A stretch of 40,227 nt of DNA from Pseudomonas fluorescens (GTDB lineage Bacteria > Pseudomonadota > Gammaproteobacteria > Pseudomonadales > Pseudomonadaceae), in contig NZ_CABVGX010000052.1 in NCBI RefSeq assembly GCF_902497625.1, positions 1 to 40,227 of the forward strand. The letters run 5' to 3'. Positions 23,690 through 33,070 of the stretch are shown one piece after another. A program made the translations under genes and the position numbers. Numbering within the stretch: position 1 is the first letter of the stretch; every line of letters begins with the position of its first letter. The notes beneath the pieces are model-generated. The model had not been told where the DNA came from. It did not search any database and was given only the letters and a program-made list of their open reading frames with translations.

Positions 23690-24802
23690 ATGAAACGTGT
23701 AGGTCTGATCGGTTGGCGCGGTATGGTCGGTTCCGTGCTCATGCAGCGGATGCTGGAAGAGCAGGATTTCGATCTAATCGAGCCGGTGTTTTTCACCACT
23801 TCCAATGTCGGTGGCCAAGGCCCGTCCGTGGGCAAGGACATTGCTCCGCTCAAGGACGCTTACAGCATTGAAGAGCTGAAAACCCTCGACGTGATTCTGA
23901 CCTGCCAGGGTGGCGACTACACCAGCGAAGTCTTCCCGAAACTGCGCGAAGCCGGCTGGCAGGGTTACTGGATCGACGCGGCGTCCAGCCTGCGCATGCA
24001 GGATGATGCCGTGATCGTGCTGGACCCGGTGAACCGCAAGGTCATCGACCAGCAGCTGGATGCCGGCACCAGGAACTACATTGGCGGCAACTGCACCGTC
24101 AGCCTGATGCTGATGGGCCTCGGTGGGCTGTTTGAAGCCGGTCTGGTCGAGTGGATGAGCGCCATGACCTATCAGGCTGCGTCCGGTGCCGGCGCGCAGA
24201 ACATGCGTGAGCTGATCAAACAAATGGGTGCAACCCACGCGGCGGTGGCTGATCAACTGGCCGATCCGGCCAGCGCCATCCTCGACATCGACCGCCGTGT
24301 CGCCGAGGCCATGCGCAGCGACGCGTACCCGACGGAAAACTTTGGCGTACCGTTGGCCGGCAGCCTGATCCCATGGATCGACAAGGAACTGCCGAACGGT
24401 CAGAGCCGCGAAGAGTGGAAGGCCCAGGCCGAAACCAACAAGATTCTCGGTCGTTTCAAGAACCCGATCCCGGTCGACGGCATCTGCGTGCGCATCGGCG
24501 CGATGCGCTGCCACAGCCAGGCGCTGACCATCAAGCTGAACAAGGACGTGCCGATCGCCGACATCGAAGGGTTGATCAGTCAGCACAACCCGTGGGTCAA
24601 ACTGGTGCCGAACAACCGCGAGGCGAGCATCCAGGAGCTGAGCCCGAACAAGGTCACCGGCACCCTGAATGTGCCAGTGGGCCGTCTGCGCAAGCTGAAC
24701 ATGGGCACGCAGTATCTGGGCGCCTTCACCGTCGGCGACCAACTGCTGTGGGGCGCGGCCGAACCGCTGCGCCGCATGCTGCGGATTCTGCTTGAGCGTT
24801 GA
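23690..24802 (+). CDS. asd: Aspartate-semialdehyde dehydrogenase
   Basis: A 370-residue NADPH-dependent enzyme that reduces aspartyl phosphate to aspartate semialdehyde, the branch point to lysine/diaminopimelate, threonine and methionine. The catalytic Cys is C135 in GGNCTVSLM and the acid/base His is H275 in AMRCHSQAL. The Rossmann start is VGLIGWRGMVGSVLMQRM. Length and sequence closely match the long Gram-negative Asd. AAGG lies upstream of ATG 23690. It lies next to a second, degenerate Asd-like gene. Confidence 0.98.
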   Translation: MKRVGLIGWRGMVGSVLMQRMLEEQDFDLIEPVFFTTSNVGGQGPSVGKDIAPLKDAYSIEELKTLDVILTCQGGDYTSEVFPKLREAGWQGYWIDAASSLRMQDDAVIVLDPVNRKVIDQQLDAGTRNYIGGNCTVSLMLMGLGGLFEAGLVEWMSAMTYQAASGAGAQNMRELIKQMGATHAAVADQLADPASAILDIDRRVAEAMRSDAYPTENFGVPLAGSLIPWIDKELPNGQSREEWKAQAETNKILGRFKNPIPVDGICVRIGAMRCHSQALTIKLNKDVPIADIEGLISQHNPWVKLVPNNREASIQELSPNKVTGTLNVPVGRLRKLNMGTQYLGAFTVGDQLLWGAAEPLRRMLRILLER

Positions 24803-24823
24803 TCGATCGAGGCAATAAAAGAG

Positions 24824-24853
24824 CCCGCGCCTTGCAAGAGTCGCGGGTTTTTT
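24824..24853 (+). terminator. Rho-independent terminator of asd
   Basis: CCCGCG (24824-24829) pairs with CGCGGG (24842-24847), with a 12-base loop that can extend the stem slightly, followed by six T's. It starts 21 bases after the asd stop. Confidence 0.88.
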
Positions 24854-24876
24854 ATGCTCCCTATCGACCTGTTGAC

Positions 24877-25022
24877 TGTATCTGCTGGCGAAGCCTCGGG
24901 CCGCGTTCGGACGTCCGGCTGCGAAGCAGTCGTAAAACCAAGCTCGCGATGCTCTGAATTGACTGAAAAGATGGCAGTACGAGGGCGTAGTCCTCGGACG
25001 CAGCCTTCGGCAGCTGCTACAA
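24877..25022. repeat. Degenerate REP pair, GTAGCAGCTGCC family
   Basis: A decayed forward unit (about 24877-24938, GCTGGCGAAGCCTCGGGCC) and a well-kept reverse unit (about 24996-25021, GCAGCCTTCGGCAGCTGCTAC). It fills most of the gap between the asd terminator and the Asd-like paralog. Confidence 0.7.
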
Positions 25023-25098
25023 GGGTGCGCCCAGAAATTGCCTGTACGCCACCCACCCGGTAAAGTGCCGCTCCCCCCGTTTCGCCAGAGGTCAAACC

Positions 25099-26109
25099 AT
25101 GAGCCAGTCCTTTGATATTGCCGTGATCGGCGCCACCGGAACTGTCGGCGAAACACTTGTGCAGATCCTCGAGGAGCGCGATTTCCCGGTGGGCGACCTG
25201 CACCTGTTGGCCAGCAGTGAGTCGGCCGGGCATTCAGTACCCTTTCGCGGGAAGAACGTGCGAGTGCGAGAAGTCGACGCGTTCGAGTTCAGCAAAGTGC
25301 AGCTTGTGTTTTTTGCGGCAGGCCCGGCAGTTACCTTGAGTTTCGCCCCGCGTGCCACGGCAGCCGGTTGCTCGGTGATCGACCTGTCCGGCGCCTTGCC
25401 GGCCGATCAGGCGCCGCAAGTGGTGCCTGAGGCCAACGCAGCCATGCTCCTTGGTCTCAAACATCCGTTTCAGGTCAGCAGCCCAAGCCCGGCGGCCACC
25501 ACGCTCGCGGTGGTGCTGGCACCGTTGCTCGGTTTGCTTGATCTGCAACGCATCAATCTGACGGCCGCGCTGGCTGTTTCCGCCCAGGGCCGGGAAGCGG
25601 TGACCGAACTGGCTCGGCAAACTGCGGAGTTGCTCAACGTACGCCCGCTGGAGCCGACTTTCTTCGATCGGCAAATGGCGTTCAACCTGCTGGCGCAGGT
25701 CGGCAAACCGGACGAGCAGGGCCATACGCTGCTGGAAAAGCGTCTGGTGCGTGAACTGCGGCAGGTCATCGCCCTGCCTTCATTGAAGATTTCCGTGACT
25801 TGCATTCAAGCCCCGGTGTTTTTTGGCGATAGCTATAGCGTGACATTACAGTCAGCGAATGCGGTTGACCTGGCGAAAGTCAACGCGGCTCTGGAAGCGG
25901 CCCCCGGTCTAGAGCTTGTCGAGACCGGTGACTACCCGACTGCAGTCGGTGATGCGGTCGGCCAAGACGTGGTCTACGTTGGTCGGGTTCGTACGGGAAT
26001 CGACGACCCGTCGGAACTAAATATGTGGCTGACGTCAGATAACGTGCGCAAAGGCGCGGCGCTGAATGCTGTGCAGGTGGCTGAATTGTTGATAAAAGAC
26101 CTGCTGTAA
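25099..26109 (+). CDS. Aspartate-semialdehyde dehydrogenase-like protein (Usg type), catalytic residues lost
   Basis: A 336-residue Asd homolog with an intact Rossmann start IAVIGATGTVGETLVQIL and the overall fold of the short Asd branch. In the normal active-site segment (NPNCST) this protein reads SPSPAATT, so the catalytic Cys is replaced by P131. In the His segment (R-VPV--GHS) it reads QAPVFFGDSYS, with R changed to Q237 and H to D244. It therefore should not be an Asd enzyme. E. coli usg, another Asd-like gene, also lies directly upstream of truA. The gene is full length with normal codon use, so it is kept by selection rather than decaying. Its role is unknown; binding or regulatory function is inference. 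Confidence 0.85.
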   Translation: MSQSFDIAVIGATGTVGETLVQILEERDFPVGDLHLLASSESAGHSVPFRGKNVRVREVDAFEFSKVQLVFFAAGPAVTLSFAPRATAAGCSVIDLSGALPADQAPQVVPEANAAMLLGLKHPFQVSSPSPAATTLAVVLAPLLGLLDLQRINLTAALAVSAQGREAVTELARQTAELLNVRPLEPTFFDRQMAFNLLAQVGKPDEQGHTLLEKRLVRELRQVIALPSLKISVTCIQAPVFFGDSYSVTLQSANAVDLAKVNAALEAAPGLELVETGDYPTAVGDAVGQDVVYVGRVRTGIDDPSELNMWLTSDNVRKGAALNAVQVAELLIKDLL

Positions 26110-26318
26110 AAGATACTTGAAACAATTGGCAGGATGACTCTCGCCGGGCGCTATGCTTTGCCAGATGCACCTGGCGAGTCACCCTGCGGGGCTTGCCGGG
26201 CCACGAACGAAACGATCGCGCGCGACGACTTTTCGCCGCACCGCGCGCAATGCCTTACGGCAGCGACCAATCAACACCTTCTCGCTGGCCGAGGAATGTT
26301 CAAACAAAGGATGAGGCT

Positions 26319-28994
26319 ATGGTTCAAGTTCGCAAACTGGTGTTAGCAATAGCGGCCGCCTCGGCGCTGTCCTCCGGTATGGCGCATGCCCTCGGCCTCG
26401 GGGAACTGACCCTGAAGTCGTCGGTGAACCAGCCGCTGGACGCCGAAATCGAATTGCTCGACGTCAAGGATCTCACCGCTGCCGAAGTGGTGCCGAGCCT
26501 GGGGTATCCCGAAGATTTTGTCAGGGCAGGGGTCGACCGTCAGGCGTTCCTCAATGACCTGAGCTTCACCCCGGTGCTCAATCCCGGTGGTAAAAGCATT
26601 CTGCGCGTGACGTCCAGCAAGCCGTTGTCCGAACCGATGTTCAAATTCCTCGTTCAGGTAACGTGGCCTAACGGCCGCTTGTTGCGTGATTACAGCGTGC
26701 TGCTTGATCCGTCCAAATTCTCGCCGCAGACTGCTGACGCGGCTGCGCAACCGGCACCGTCGCAAACCGCCACTGCGCCGGTCACCGGTGCGACCAAGAC
26801 CACTGAATACACCACCACGCCGCGCGATACCCTGTGGGAAATCGCTGCTAGGGCGCGTAATGGCGGCTCGATCCAGCAGACCATGCTGGCGATCCAGGCG
26901 CTGAACCCGGATGCCTTCATCAACGGCAACATCAACCTGTTGAAAACCGGTCAGGTGCTGCGCCTGCCAGATCAGACCCAAAGCACCAGCCTCGCGCAAC
27001 CGGCAGCTGTGGCCGAAGTGGCCGCGCAGAACACCGCTTGGCGTCAGGGTCGTCGTTATACCCCTAAGGCCGGTGCCGGCCAGCAGCAACTTGATGCCAC
27101 CAACCGTGCTCGCAACGACGGCGCCCCGACGCAGCCCGCCCAAGACAAACTGAGCCTGGTTTCTGCCGAAGCGGCCAAGGCCGGTGCTGCAGGTGCGGGC
27201 GGCGATGCCAAAGCGTTGAACAACAAGCTGGCGGTGACGCAGGAAAGCCTCGACACCACCCGTCGTGACAATGCCGAGCTGAAAAGCCGCATGACCGATC
27301 TGCAAAGTCAGTTGGACAAGCTGCAGCGCCTGATCGAACTGAAAAACAACCAACTGGCCAAGTTGCAGGCTGGAGGCGCCGCCGATGCTGCCGCGCCTGC
27401 CGGCACCCCGGATGCTGCCGGCGCCGTAGAAACCGTACCGGTGATCTCGGCTGAATTGACGCCCAACCCTGCAACCGTTCCGACAGACGCTGTGCCGGCA
27501 ACGCCAGCACCTGAGACGGCGGCTGCCCCCGAGGCTGTTCCGGCTCCTGCCGAAACGCCGACGCCAGCTCCTGTCGAGCCTGCTCCGACGGCGTCCGAGG
27601 AGCAAAAATTCAATGACCTCCTGACCAATCCGGTGCTCCTCGGCCTGATTGGTGGCGGTGCCGTGCTTCTGCTTCTGCTGCTGCTGTTACTTGCCCGTCG
27701 CCGCAAAGCCCAGCAGGAAGCGGAAAAACACCTGCGCATGGCTCGCGCGCTGTCCGAAGAGCAAGAGTTCGCGGCCGAACACGACCTGCCGGAAAGCAGC
27801 TTCGAAGGTCTCGAAGTTCCGCCACCGAGCGTGAAGCTCGCCACACCGACTCCTGCGCCAGTACCAGTGCCGACACCAGCGCCGGTGATTGCGCCGGTTA
27901 TCGTTACGCAGCCGATTGCCGCGCCATTGGTCGCGCCATCCGGCGATCCTGATGCCGACGTGCTGACCAAGGCCGAGTCGCACATCGCTGCCGGTCGCTT
28001 GAATCAGGCCGCTGCGTTGCTCGAAGATGGCATCAAGGAAGAGCCTCAGCGCAGTGACTTGCGCTTGAAGCTGATGGAAGTCTACGGCCAGCAGGGCGAC
28101 CGTGATGCGTTCGTGAGCCAGGAGCGTCAGCTCGTTGCCAACGGCGAAAACTTCGCCCGTGTCGAAGAGCTGAAAACTCGCTTCCCGGCCATGGCTGTTG
28201 TCGCCGCCGGTGGCATTGCGGCGGCGGCTATGGCTGCTGAGCTGGACGCGCAATACGTCAAGGATCTGCTGCTGGACGAGCCGCAGGAGCCCGCGCCGCC
28301 AGCGGCAGAGGACGATTTCGATAGCGCCTTCGACCTGAGCCTTGATGATCTGGAAACTGCCTCGCCTGCCGTTGTTACGCCAGAGCCTGCGCTAACGCCC
28401 GAGCCTGCCGCCGAACTCGACGAGTTTGCGCTGGACGACGACCTTAGCTTTGCCTCGGTGCTGCAAGAGCAGTCTCAAGGCAAAGAAAATCTGGACGACC
28501 TGTCGGATTTCGATCTGGACATGGACCTCGGCAATGAGCCGTCTGCGGCGACACTGGCCGAGGACGACTTCCTGCTCAGTCTGGATGATGAGCCCAAGGA
28601 TCTGCAGGGCACGGAAGTGAAGGCTGCTCCTGAGCCAGCGCTGGATGATCTGGAGCTGCCAGCTGATTTCGACCTGTCGCTGGCAGATGAGATGGATGCG
28701 CCGGACGCGTTTGCCGCCGAGCTCAACGACGTCAACGCCGAGCTTGATCGCCTCTCGCAGAGCATGGCCGAGCCAACGTTCACCGAAGAAGACGCGTTGG
28801 CCTCCGCTGCGGACGAGCCGGACTTCGATTTCCTCTCGGGCACCGACGAAGTCGCGACCAAACTCGATCTGGCGCAGGCCTATATTGACATGGGCGACGC
28901 CGATGGTGCCCGCGACATCCTCAACGAAGTGGTTGGTGAGGGGGATGACGGTCAGAAGAGCGAAGCCAGGGAGATGCTCTCGCGCCTGGCTTGA
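26319..28994 (+). CDS. fimV: FimV polar hub protein
   Basis: An 891-residue inner-membrane protein which in Pseudomonas organises the cell pole, type IV pilus assembly and chemosensory signalling. Order: signal peptide with AHA cleavage after residue 24; the conserved N-terminal FimV domain (LGLGELTLKSSVNQPLDAEI); LysM-type peptidoglycan-binding domain at about 162-215; coiled coil at about 310-345; Pro/Ala-rich linker; one transmembrane helix at about 437-460; a TPR-like stretch at about 548-600; a long acidic region of repeated DDL/DLSL motifs; and the C-terminal FimV domain (TKLDLAQAYIDMGDADGARD). ATG 26319 with AGGATGAGG upstream is the right start; an in-frame ATG at 26193 adds a nonsecretory tail. 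Confidence 0.95.
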   Translation: MVQVRKLVLAIAAASALSSGMAHALGLGELTLKSSVNQPLDAEIELLDVKDLTAAEVVPSLGYPEDFVRAGVDRQAFLNDLSFTPVLNPGGKSILRVTSSKPLSEPMFKFLVQVTWPNGRLLRDYSVLLDPSKFSPQTADAAAQPAPSQTATAPVTGATKTTEYTTTPRDTLWEIAARARNGGSIQQTMLAIQALNPDAFINGNINLLKTGQVLRLPDQTQSTSLAQPAAVAEVAAQNTAWRQGRRYTPKAGAGQQQLDATNRARNDGAPTQPAQDKLSLVSAEAAKAGAAGAGGDAKALNNKLAVTQESLDTTRRDNAELKSRMTDLQSQLDKLQRLIELKNNQLAKLQAGGAADAAAPAGTPDAAGAVETVPVISAELTPNPATVPTDAVPATPAPETAAAPEAVPAPAETPTPAPVEPAPTASEEQKFNDLLTNPVLLGLIGGGAVLLLLLLLLLARRRKAQQEAEKHLRMARALSEEQEFAAEHDLPESSFEGLEVPPPSVKLATPTPAPVPVPTPAPVIAPVIVTQPIAAPLVAPSGDPDADVLTKAESHIAAGRLNQAAALLEDGIKEEPQRSDLRLKLMEVYGQQGDRDAFVSQERQLVANGENFARVEELKTRFPAMAVVAAGGIAAAAMAAELDAQYVKDLLLDEPQEPAPPAAEDDFDSAFDLSLDDLETASPAVVTPEPALTPEPAAELDEFALDDDLSFASVLQEQSQGKENLDDLSDFDLDMDLGNEPSAATLAEDDFLLSLDDEPKDLQGTEVKAAPEPALDDLELPADFDLSLADEMDAPDAFAAELNDVNAELDRLSQSMAEPTFTEEDALASAADEPDFDFLSGTDEVATKLDLAQAYIDMGDADGARDILNEVVGEGDDGQKSEAREMLSRLA

Positions 28995-29015
28995 TCGACA
29001 ACAGGCAATAATCAG

Positions 29016-29043
29016 ACGGCAGCCCATTGGGCTGCCGTTTTTG
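29016..29043 (+). terminator. Rho-independent terminator of fimV
   Basis: ACGGCAGCCC (29016-29025), loop ATT, GGGCTGCCGT (29029-29038), then a T run. It starts 21 bases after the fimV stop. Confidence 0.95.
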
Positions 29044-29059
29044 TTTCTGCGCTGATGCA

Positions 29060-29088
29060 CTGGCATCCCCGCGAGGCGGCCTTATAAT
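29060..29088 (+). promoter_or_regulatory. Promoter of truA and downstream genes
   Basis: A perfect -10 TATAAT (29083-29088), 17 bases after CTGGCA (29060-29065, 4 of 6 matches). It lies between the fimV terminator and the truA start. Confidence 0.7.
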
Positions 29089-29122
29089 GCCCGCCTTTGC
29101 GATCATCAGCAGGCTGTACCCC

Positions 29123-29977
29123 TTGGCAAACATAGATAATCCGGGCGCCGAAATGGCGCCCGAGGGCTTATTCCGGATCGCGTTGGGCGTTGAATACAAA
29201 GGCTCGCGCTACCGCGGCTGGCAGCGTCAGGCGTCCGGTGTGCTCACCGTGCAGGAAACCCTTGAAAACGCCTTGTCCAAGGTTGCCGACTCGCCAGTTT
29301 CGTTACTCTGCGCCGGGCGCACGGACGCTGGTGTACACGCCTGCGGGCAGGTTGTGCATTTCGACACCCCGGTCGAGCGGTCGATGAAAGCGTGGGTCAT
29401 GGGCGCCAACATCAATCTGCCCCACGATGTCAGCGTCACCTGGGCGAAAGTCATGCCGGCGCATTTCCACGCGCGCTTCAAGGCAATTGCCCGGCGTTAT
29501 CGCTACGTCATCTACAACGACCAGATTCGCCCGGCGCACCTGAACCAGGAAATCACCTGGAACCATCGCCCGCTCGATGTCGAGCGCATGGCCGAGGCAG
29601 CGCAGTACCTGGTCGGGACGCACGATTTCAGCGCCTTTCGTGCGGGTCAGTGCCAGGCCAAATCGCCGGTCAAGGAACTCCATCACCTGCGCGTCACGCG
29701 CCACGGCAAGATGATCGTCCTCGACATCCGCGCCAGCGCTTTCCTGCATCACATGGTGCGTAACATCGCCGGCGTATTGATGACGATTGGCACCGGCGAG
29801 CGGCCGGTGGAGTGGATGAAGGAGGTTCTGGACAGTCGCATTCGCCGTTCCGGCGGCGTTACGGCCCATCCGTTCGGCCTGTATCTGGTGCAGGTCGAGT
29901 ACCGTGACGAGTTCGAATTGCCCGAGCGTTACATCGGCCCACACTTCCTGACCGGTTTCGCCGAACTTGACGGCTGA
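29123..29977 (+). CDS. truA: tRNA pseudouridine(38-40) synthase
   Basis: A 284-residue enzyme that converts uridines 38-40 in the anticodon arm of many tRNAs to pseudouridine. The catalytic Asp is D68 in CAGRTDAGVHA. The substrate-binding core includes VEYKGSRYRGWQRQ and FLHHMVRNIAGVLM. I start at TTG 29123 (protein MANIDNPGAEMAPEGLFRIAL) because related pseudomonad proteins begin in this way; ATG 29153 is a shorter alternative, and the in-frame ATG at 29087 overlaps the -10 box. The start is the least certain part. Confidence 0.94.
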   Translation: MANIDNPGAEMAPEGLFRIALGVEYKGSRYRGWQRQASGVLTVQETLENALSKVADSPVSLLCAGRTDAGVHACGQVVHFDTPVERSMKAWVMGANINLPHDVSVTWAKVMPAHFHARFKAIARRYRYVIYNDQIRPAHLNQEITWNHRPLDVERMAEAAQYLVGTHDFSAFRAGQCQAKSPVKELHHLRVTRHGKMIVLDIRASAFLHHMVRNIAGVLMTIGTGERPVEWMKEVLDSRIRRSGGVTAHPFGLYLVQVEYRDEFELPERYIGPHFLTGFAELDG

Positions 29978-30040
29978 CGCCCTCCGGCGCATTTGTTACC
30001 ATCCGGGACTTTCACTGATTTGGCCTGAGGTTTTATCGAC

Positions 30041-30661
30041 ATGTCAGCCGTTCGCAGCAAGATTTGCGGGATTACCCGCATGGAAGATGCGTTGGCGGCG
30101 GTCGAGGCCGGGGCCGATGCCATCGGTTTTGTGTTCTACGCCAGGAGCCCGCGAGCAGTGACGTTCCAGCAGGCGCGCTCGATCATCAAGGCGCTGCCGC
30201 CGTTCGTGACTACCGTGGGTCTGTTCGTCAATGCCAGCCGCTGCGAGCTGGGAGAAATCCTTGATGCCGTACCGCTGGACCTGCTGCAGTTCCACGGCGA
30301 CGAAACTGCCGAGGACTGTGAAGGCTGGCATCGGCCGTACATCAAGGCGTTGCGGGTCAAGGCGGGCGACGATATTGCGGCTGCGTGTGACGCTTTTCCG
30401 AGTGCCAGCGGCATCTTGCTGGATGCCTATGTCGAAGGCCTGCCGGGCGGAACCGGTGAGGCGTTCGACTGGTCTCTGATACCGCAAGGCTTGAGCAAGC
30501 CGATCATCCTCGCCGGTGGCCTGACGCCGGACAACGTCGCCGAAGCGATTGCCCGGGTCCGGCCTTATGCGGTGGACGTCAGCGGCGGGGTGGAAGCCAG
30601 CAAGGGCATCAAGGATCACGCAAAGATTCACGCATTCATCAAGGCAACACGCATTACCTGA
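30041..30661 (+). CDS. trpF: Phosphoribosylanthranilate isomerase
   Basis: A 206-residue TIM-barrel enzyme that performs the Amadori rearrangement of phosphoribosylanthranilate in tryptophan synthesis. The general base is C9 in SKICGITR and the general acid D128 in GILLDAYVEG. The phosphate-binding loops GGLTPDNV and VSGGVEASKGIKD close the barrel. It stands apart from other trp genes, next to truA and accD, as I recall in pseudomonads and some other gamma-proteobacteria. Confidence 0.97.
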   Translation: MSAVRSKICGITRMEDALAAVEAGADAIGFVFYARSPRAVTFQQARSIIKALPPFVTTVGLFVNASRCELGEILDAVPLDLLQFHGDETAEDCEGWHRPYIKALRVKAGDDIAAACDAFPSASGILLDAYVEGLPGGTGEAFDWSLIPQGLSKPIILAGGLTPDNVAEAIARVRPYAVDVSGGVEASKGIKDHAKIHAFIKATRIT

Positions 30662-30845
30662 TGTGACGGCTGGCACACTGCCGCCGTCCACAGGCATGGC
30701 TGAGGGTTTTTGGGAGGTACGCAGGTCACGTTGTAGCTGATCCGGCCTCTCGCAATCATCGCCGCACACACATGAATTTAGCTCAAGGGCATACGCGGGG
30801 CTGCGAACCAGAGCGTTCGGGCCGCCGGTACTGGAGAAAGAAAGC

Positions 30846-31766
30846 ATGAGCAACTGGTTAGTAGACAAACTGATCCCTTCGATCATGCGTTCCGAGGTCA
30901 AGAAGAGCTCGGTGCCTGAAGGTCTGTGGCACAAATGCCCGTCTTGCGAAGCGGTGCTGTACCGTCCCGAGTTGGAAAAGACCCTGGACGTCTGCCCCAA
31001 GTGCAACCACCACATGCGCATCGGCGCCCGCGCCCGCATTGACATTTTCCTCGACGCCGAAGGCCGCAACGAGCTGGGCGCGGATCTGGAGCCGGTTGAT
31101 CGTCTGAAATTCCGCGACGGCAAGAAGTACAAGGACCGCCTCACCGCTGCGCAAAAGCAGACCGGCGAAAAGGATGCGCTGATTTCCATGAGCGGCACCT
31201 TGCTCGGCATGCCTGTCGTCGTTTCGGCGTTCGAGTTTTCCTTCATGGGCGGTTCGATGGGTGCGATCGTCGGTGAGCGTTTTGTCCGCGCTGCCAACTA
31301 CGCGCTGGAAAACAAATGCCCGATGATCTGCTTCGCCGCTTCCGGTGGCGCGCGGATGCAGGAAGCCCTGATCTCCCTGATGCAAATGGCCAAGACCTCG
31401 GCGGTACTGGCGCGTCTGCGTGAAGAGGGCATCCCTTTCATCTCGGTGCTGACCGATCCGGTGTACGGCGGTGTTTCCGCCAGCCTGGCGATGCTCGGTG
31501 ACGTGATTGTCGGCGAGCCGAAAGCCCTGATCGGCTTTGCCGGTCCGCGCGTGATCGAGCAAACCGTGCGCGAAAAACTGCCGGAAGGTTTCCAGCGCAG
31601 CGAATTTCTGCTGGAGCACGGCGCAATCGACATGATCATCCATCGTCAGGAACTGCGTCCGCGTCTGGGCAACCTGCTGGCGCAATTGACCGGCCAGCCG
31701 ACGCCGAAGTTTGTAGCTGCCCCTGTCGAGCCAATCGTGGTTCCGCCGGTGCCTGCCGACCTATGA
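30846..31766 (+). CDS. accD: Acetyl-CoA carboxylase carboxyltransferase subunit beta
   Basis: The 306-residue beta subunit of the carboxyltransferase that makes malonyl-CoA for fatty acids. The N-terminal zinc finger is complete: C31, C34, C50 and C53 (CPSC and CPKC). The crotonase-like core has GGSMGAIVGERF, FAASGGARMQEAL and DPVYGGVSASLAMLGDV. A GGAG site precedes ATG 30846. Its stop overlaps the folC start as ATGA, so translation of the two is coupled. The tail after about residue 285 is Pro/Val-rich. Confidence 0.98.
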   Translation: MSNWLVDKLIPSIMRSEVKKSSVPEGLWHKCPSCEAVLYRPELEKTLDVCPKCNHHMRIGARARIDIFLDAEGRNELGADLEPVDRLKFRDGKKYKDRLTAAQKQTGEKDALISMSGTLLGMPVVVSAFEFSFMGGSMGAIVGERFVRAANYALENKCPMICFAASGGARMQEALISLMQMAKTSAVLARLREEGIPFISVLTDPVYGGVSASLAMLGDVIVGEPKALIGFAGPRVIEQTVREKLPEGFQRSEFLLEHGAIDMIIHRQELRPRLGNLLAQLTGQPTPKFVAAPVEPIVVPPVPADL

Positions 31767-33070
31767 CCGAACGTACCCTTGGCGAGTGGCTCGCCTACCT
31801 TGAGCAGTTGCATCCTTCGGCCATCGACATGGGTCTTGAGCGCTCGCAACAGGTAGCGTCCCGCATGGGACTGGGCAAGCCGGCGCCTCGGGTGATCACG
31901 GTCACAGGCACCAACGGCAAAGGTTCTACCTGTGCGTTCGTGGCAGCATTGCTGCGGGCCCAGGGCCTGAAAGTAGGTGTCTACAATTCTCCGCATTTGC
32001 TGCGCTACAACGAGCGGGTCCAGGTCGATGGCGTCGAAGCCACTGACGCCGAACTGTGCGCAGCCTTTGCCGCAGTGCAAGCGGGGCGTGGTGACACGTC
32101 ACTGACCTATTTCGAGATGGGAACCCTGGCGGCATTCTGGTTGTTTCAACAGTCAGCGCTGGATGCCGTAGTGCTTGAAGTCGGGCTGGGCGGGCGTCTG
32201 GACACGGTCAACGTAGTGGACGCCGACATCGCACTGGTCACCAGTATCGGCGTCGATCATGCCGATTACCTGGGCGACACCCGTGAATCGGTGGCCTACG
32301 AAAAGGCCGGCATCTTCCGTCCCGGCGCGCCTGCGCTGTGCGGCGATCTGAATCCTCCACTGCCGCTGCTGGAAAAGGCGCGCGAGCTGGCATGCCCGTT
32401 CTTTCTGCGTGGGCGTGATTTCGACCTTGGCGTGACCGATCACAACTGGCAATGGCGCGGTGTCGATGCGCAAGGTCAAGCCGTTGAATTGCGTGACCTG
32501 CCATTGCTCGATTTACCGATGGAAAACGCCGCTCTGGCGTTGCAGGCTTATCTAGTGCTCGGTTTGCCGTGGGTGGATGAGCAGATCATTCAGGCGCTGA
32601 AAGCCACGCGAGTGGTCGGTCGACTCGATCGGCGCCAGTTCGAGTGGCAGGGCAAGCGTCTGAATCTGTTGCTGGACGTGGGACATAATCCGCACGCTGC
32701 CGAATACCTGGCCCGTCGTCTGGCCAGTCGACCACCGGCCGGCCAGCGTCTGGCGGTATTTGGCTTGCTCGCGGACAAGGACCTGGATGGCGTTGTCGGC
32801 GAACTGAATGGTAGTGTCCAGCACTGGGCTGTTGCGCCGCTGGATTCTGCGCGGACACGGCCGGTCGCCGATTTGTACGCGGCGTTGCAGAACCTTGGTG
32901 CTTCAGTAACGTCGTATGACAGCGTCACCGCCGCTTTGGAAGGGCAGTGCGCGCAAGCGACGAGCGACGATGAGATTCTGTTGTTCGGATCATTTTATTG
33001 TGTCGCCGAGGCCCTTGAATGGCTGGCCCGGCGCGCCACGGAGGAAGCCGCAAATGGCATTGCTGGATAA
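31763..33070 (+). CDS. folC: Bifunctional folylpolyglutamate/dihydrofolate synthase
   Basis: A 435-residue Mur-ligase-family enzyme that adds glutamate to dihydropteroate and to folates using ATP. The P-loop is ITVTGTNGKGST at about residues 45-56. Folate-binding elements SPHLLRYNERVQ and the downstream ATP/metal segment VLEVGLGGRLDTVN are present, as is the C-terminal LLDVGHNPHAAEYL. It overlaps accD by 4 bases (ATGA) and dedD by 17 bases. The accD-folC-dedD order is the same as in E. coli. Confidence 0.97.
   Translation: MTERTLGEWLAYLEQLHPSAIDMGLERSQQVASRMGLGKPAPRVITVTGTNGKGSTCAFVAALLRAQGLKVGVYNSPHLLRYNERVQVDGVEATDAELCAAFAAVQAGRGDTSLTYFEMGTLAAFWLFQQSALDAVVLEVGLGGRLDTVNVVDADIALVTSIGVDHADYLGDTRESVAYEKAGIFRPGAPALCGDLNPPLPLLEKARELACPFFLRGRDFDLGVTDHNWQWRGVDAQGQAVELRDLPLLDLPMENAALALQAYLVLGLPWVDEQIIQALKATRVVGRLDRRQFEWQGKRLNLLLDVGHNPHAAEYLARRLASRPPAGQRLAVFGLLADKDLDGVVGELNGSVQHWAVAPLDSARTRPVADLYAALQNLGASVTSYDSVTAALEGQCAQATSDDEILLFGSFYCVAEALEWLARRATEEAANGIAG

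Noticed and set aside
23774..25156. Minus-strand open frame of 460 codons opposite asd and its downstream region
   Set aside because: It crosses a terminator and a REP unit and opposes a certain enzyme gene; composition is that of an antisense shadow.
30662..30845. A regulatory RNA or riboswitch between trpF and accD
   Set aside because: Only weak partial pairings are visible, with no conserved aptamer or terminator pattern that I can support.
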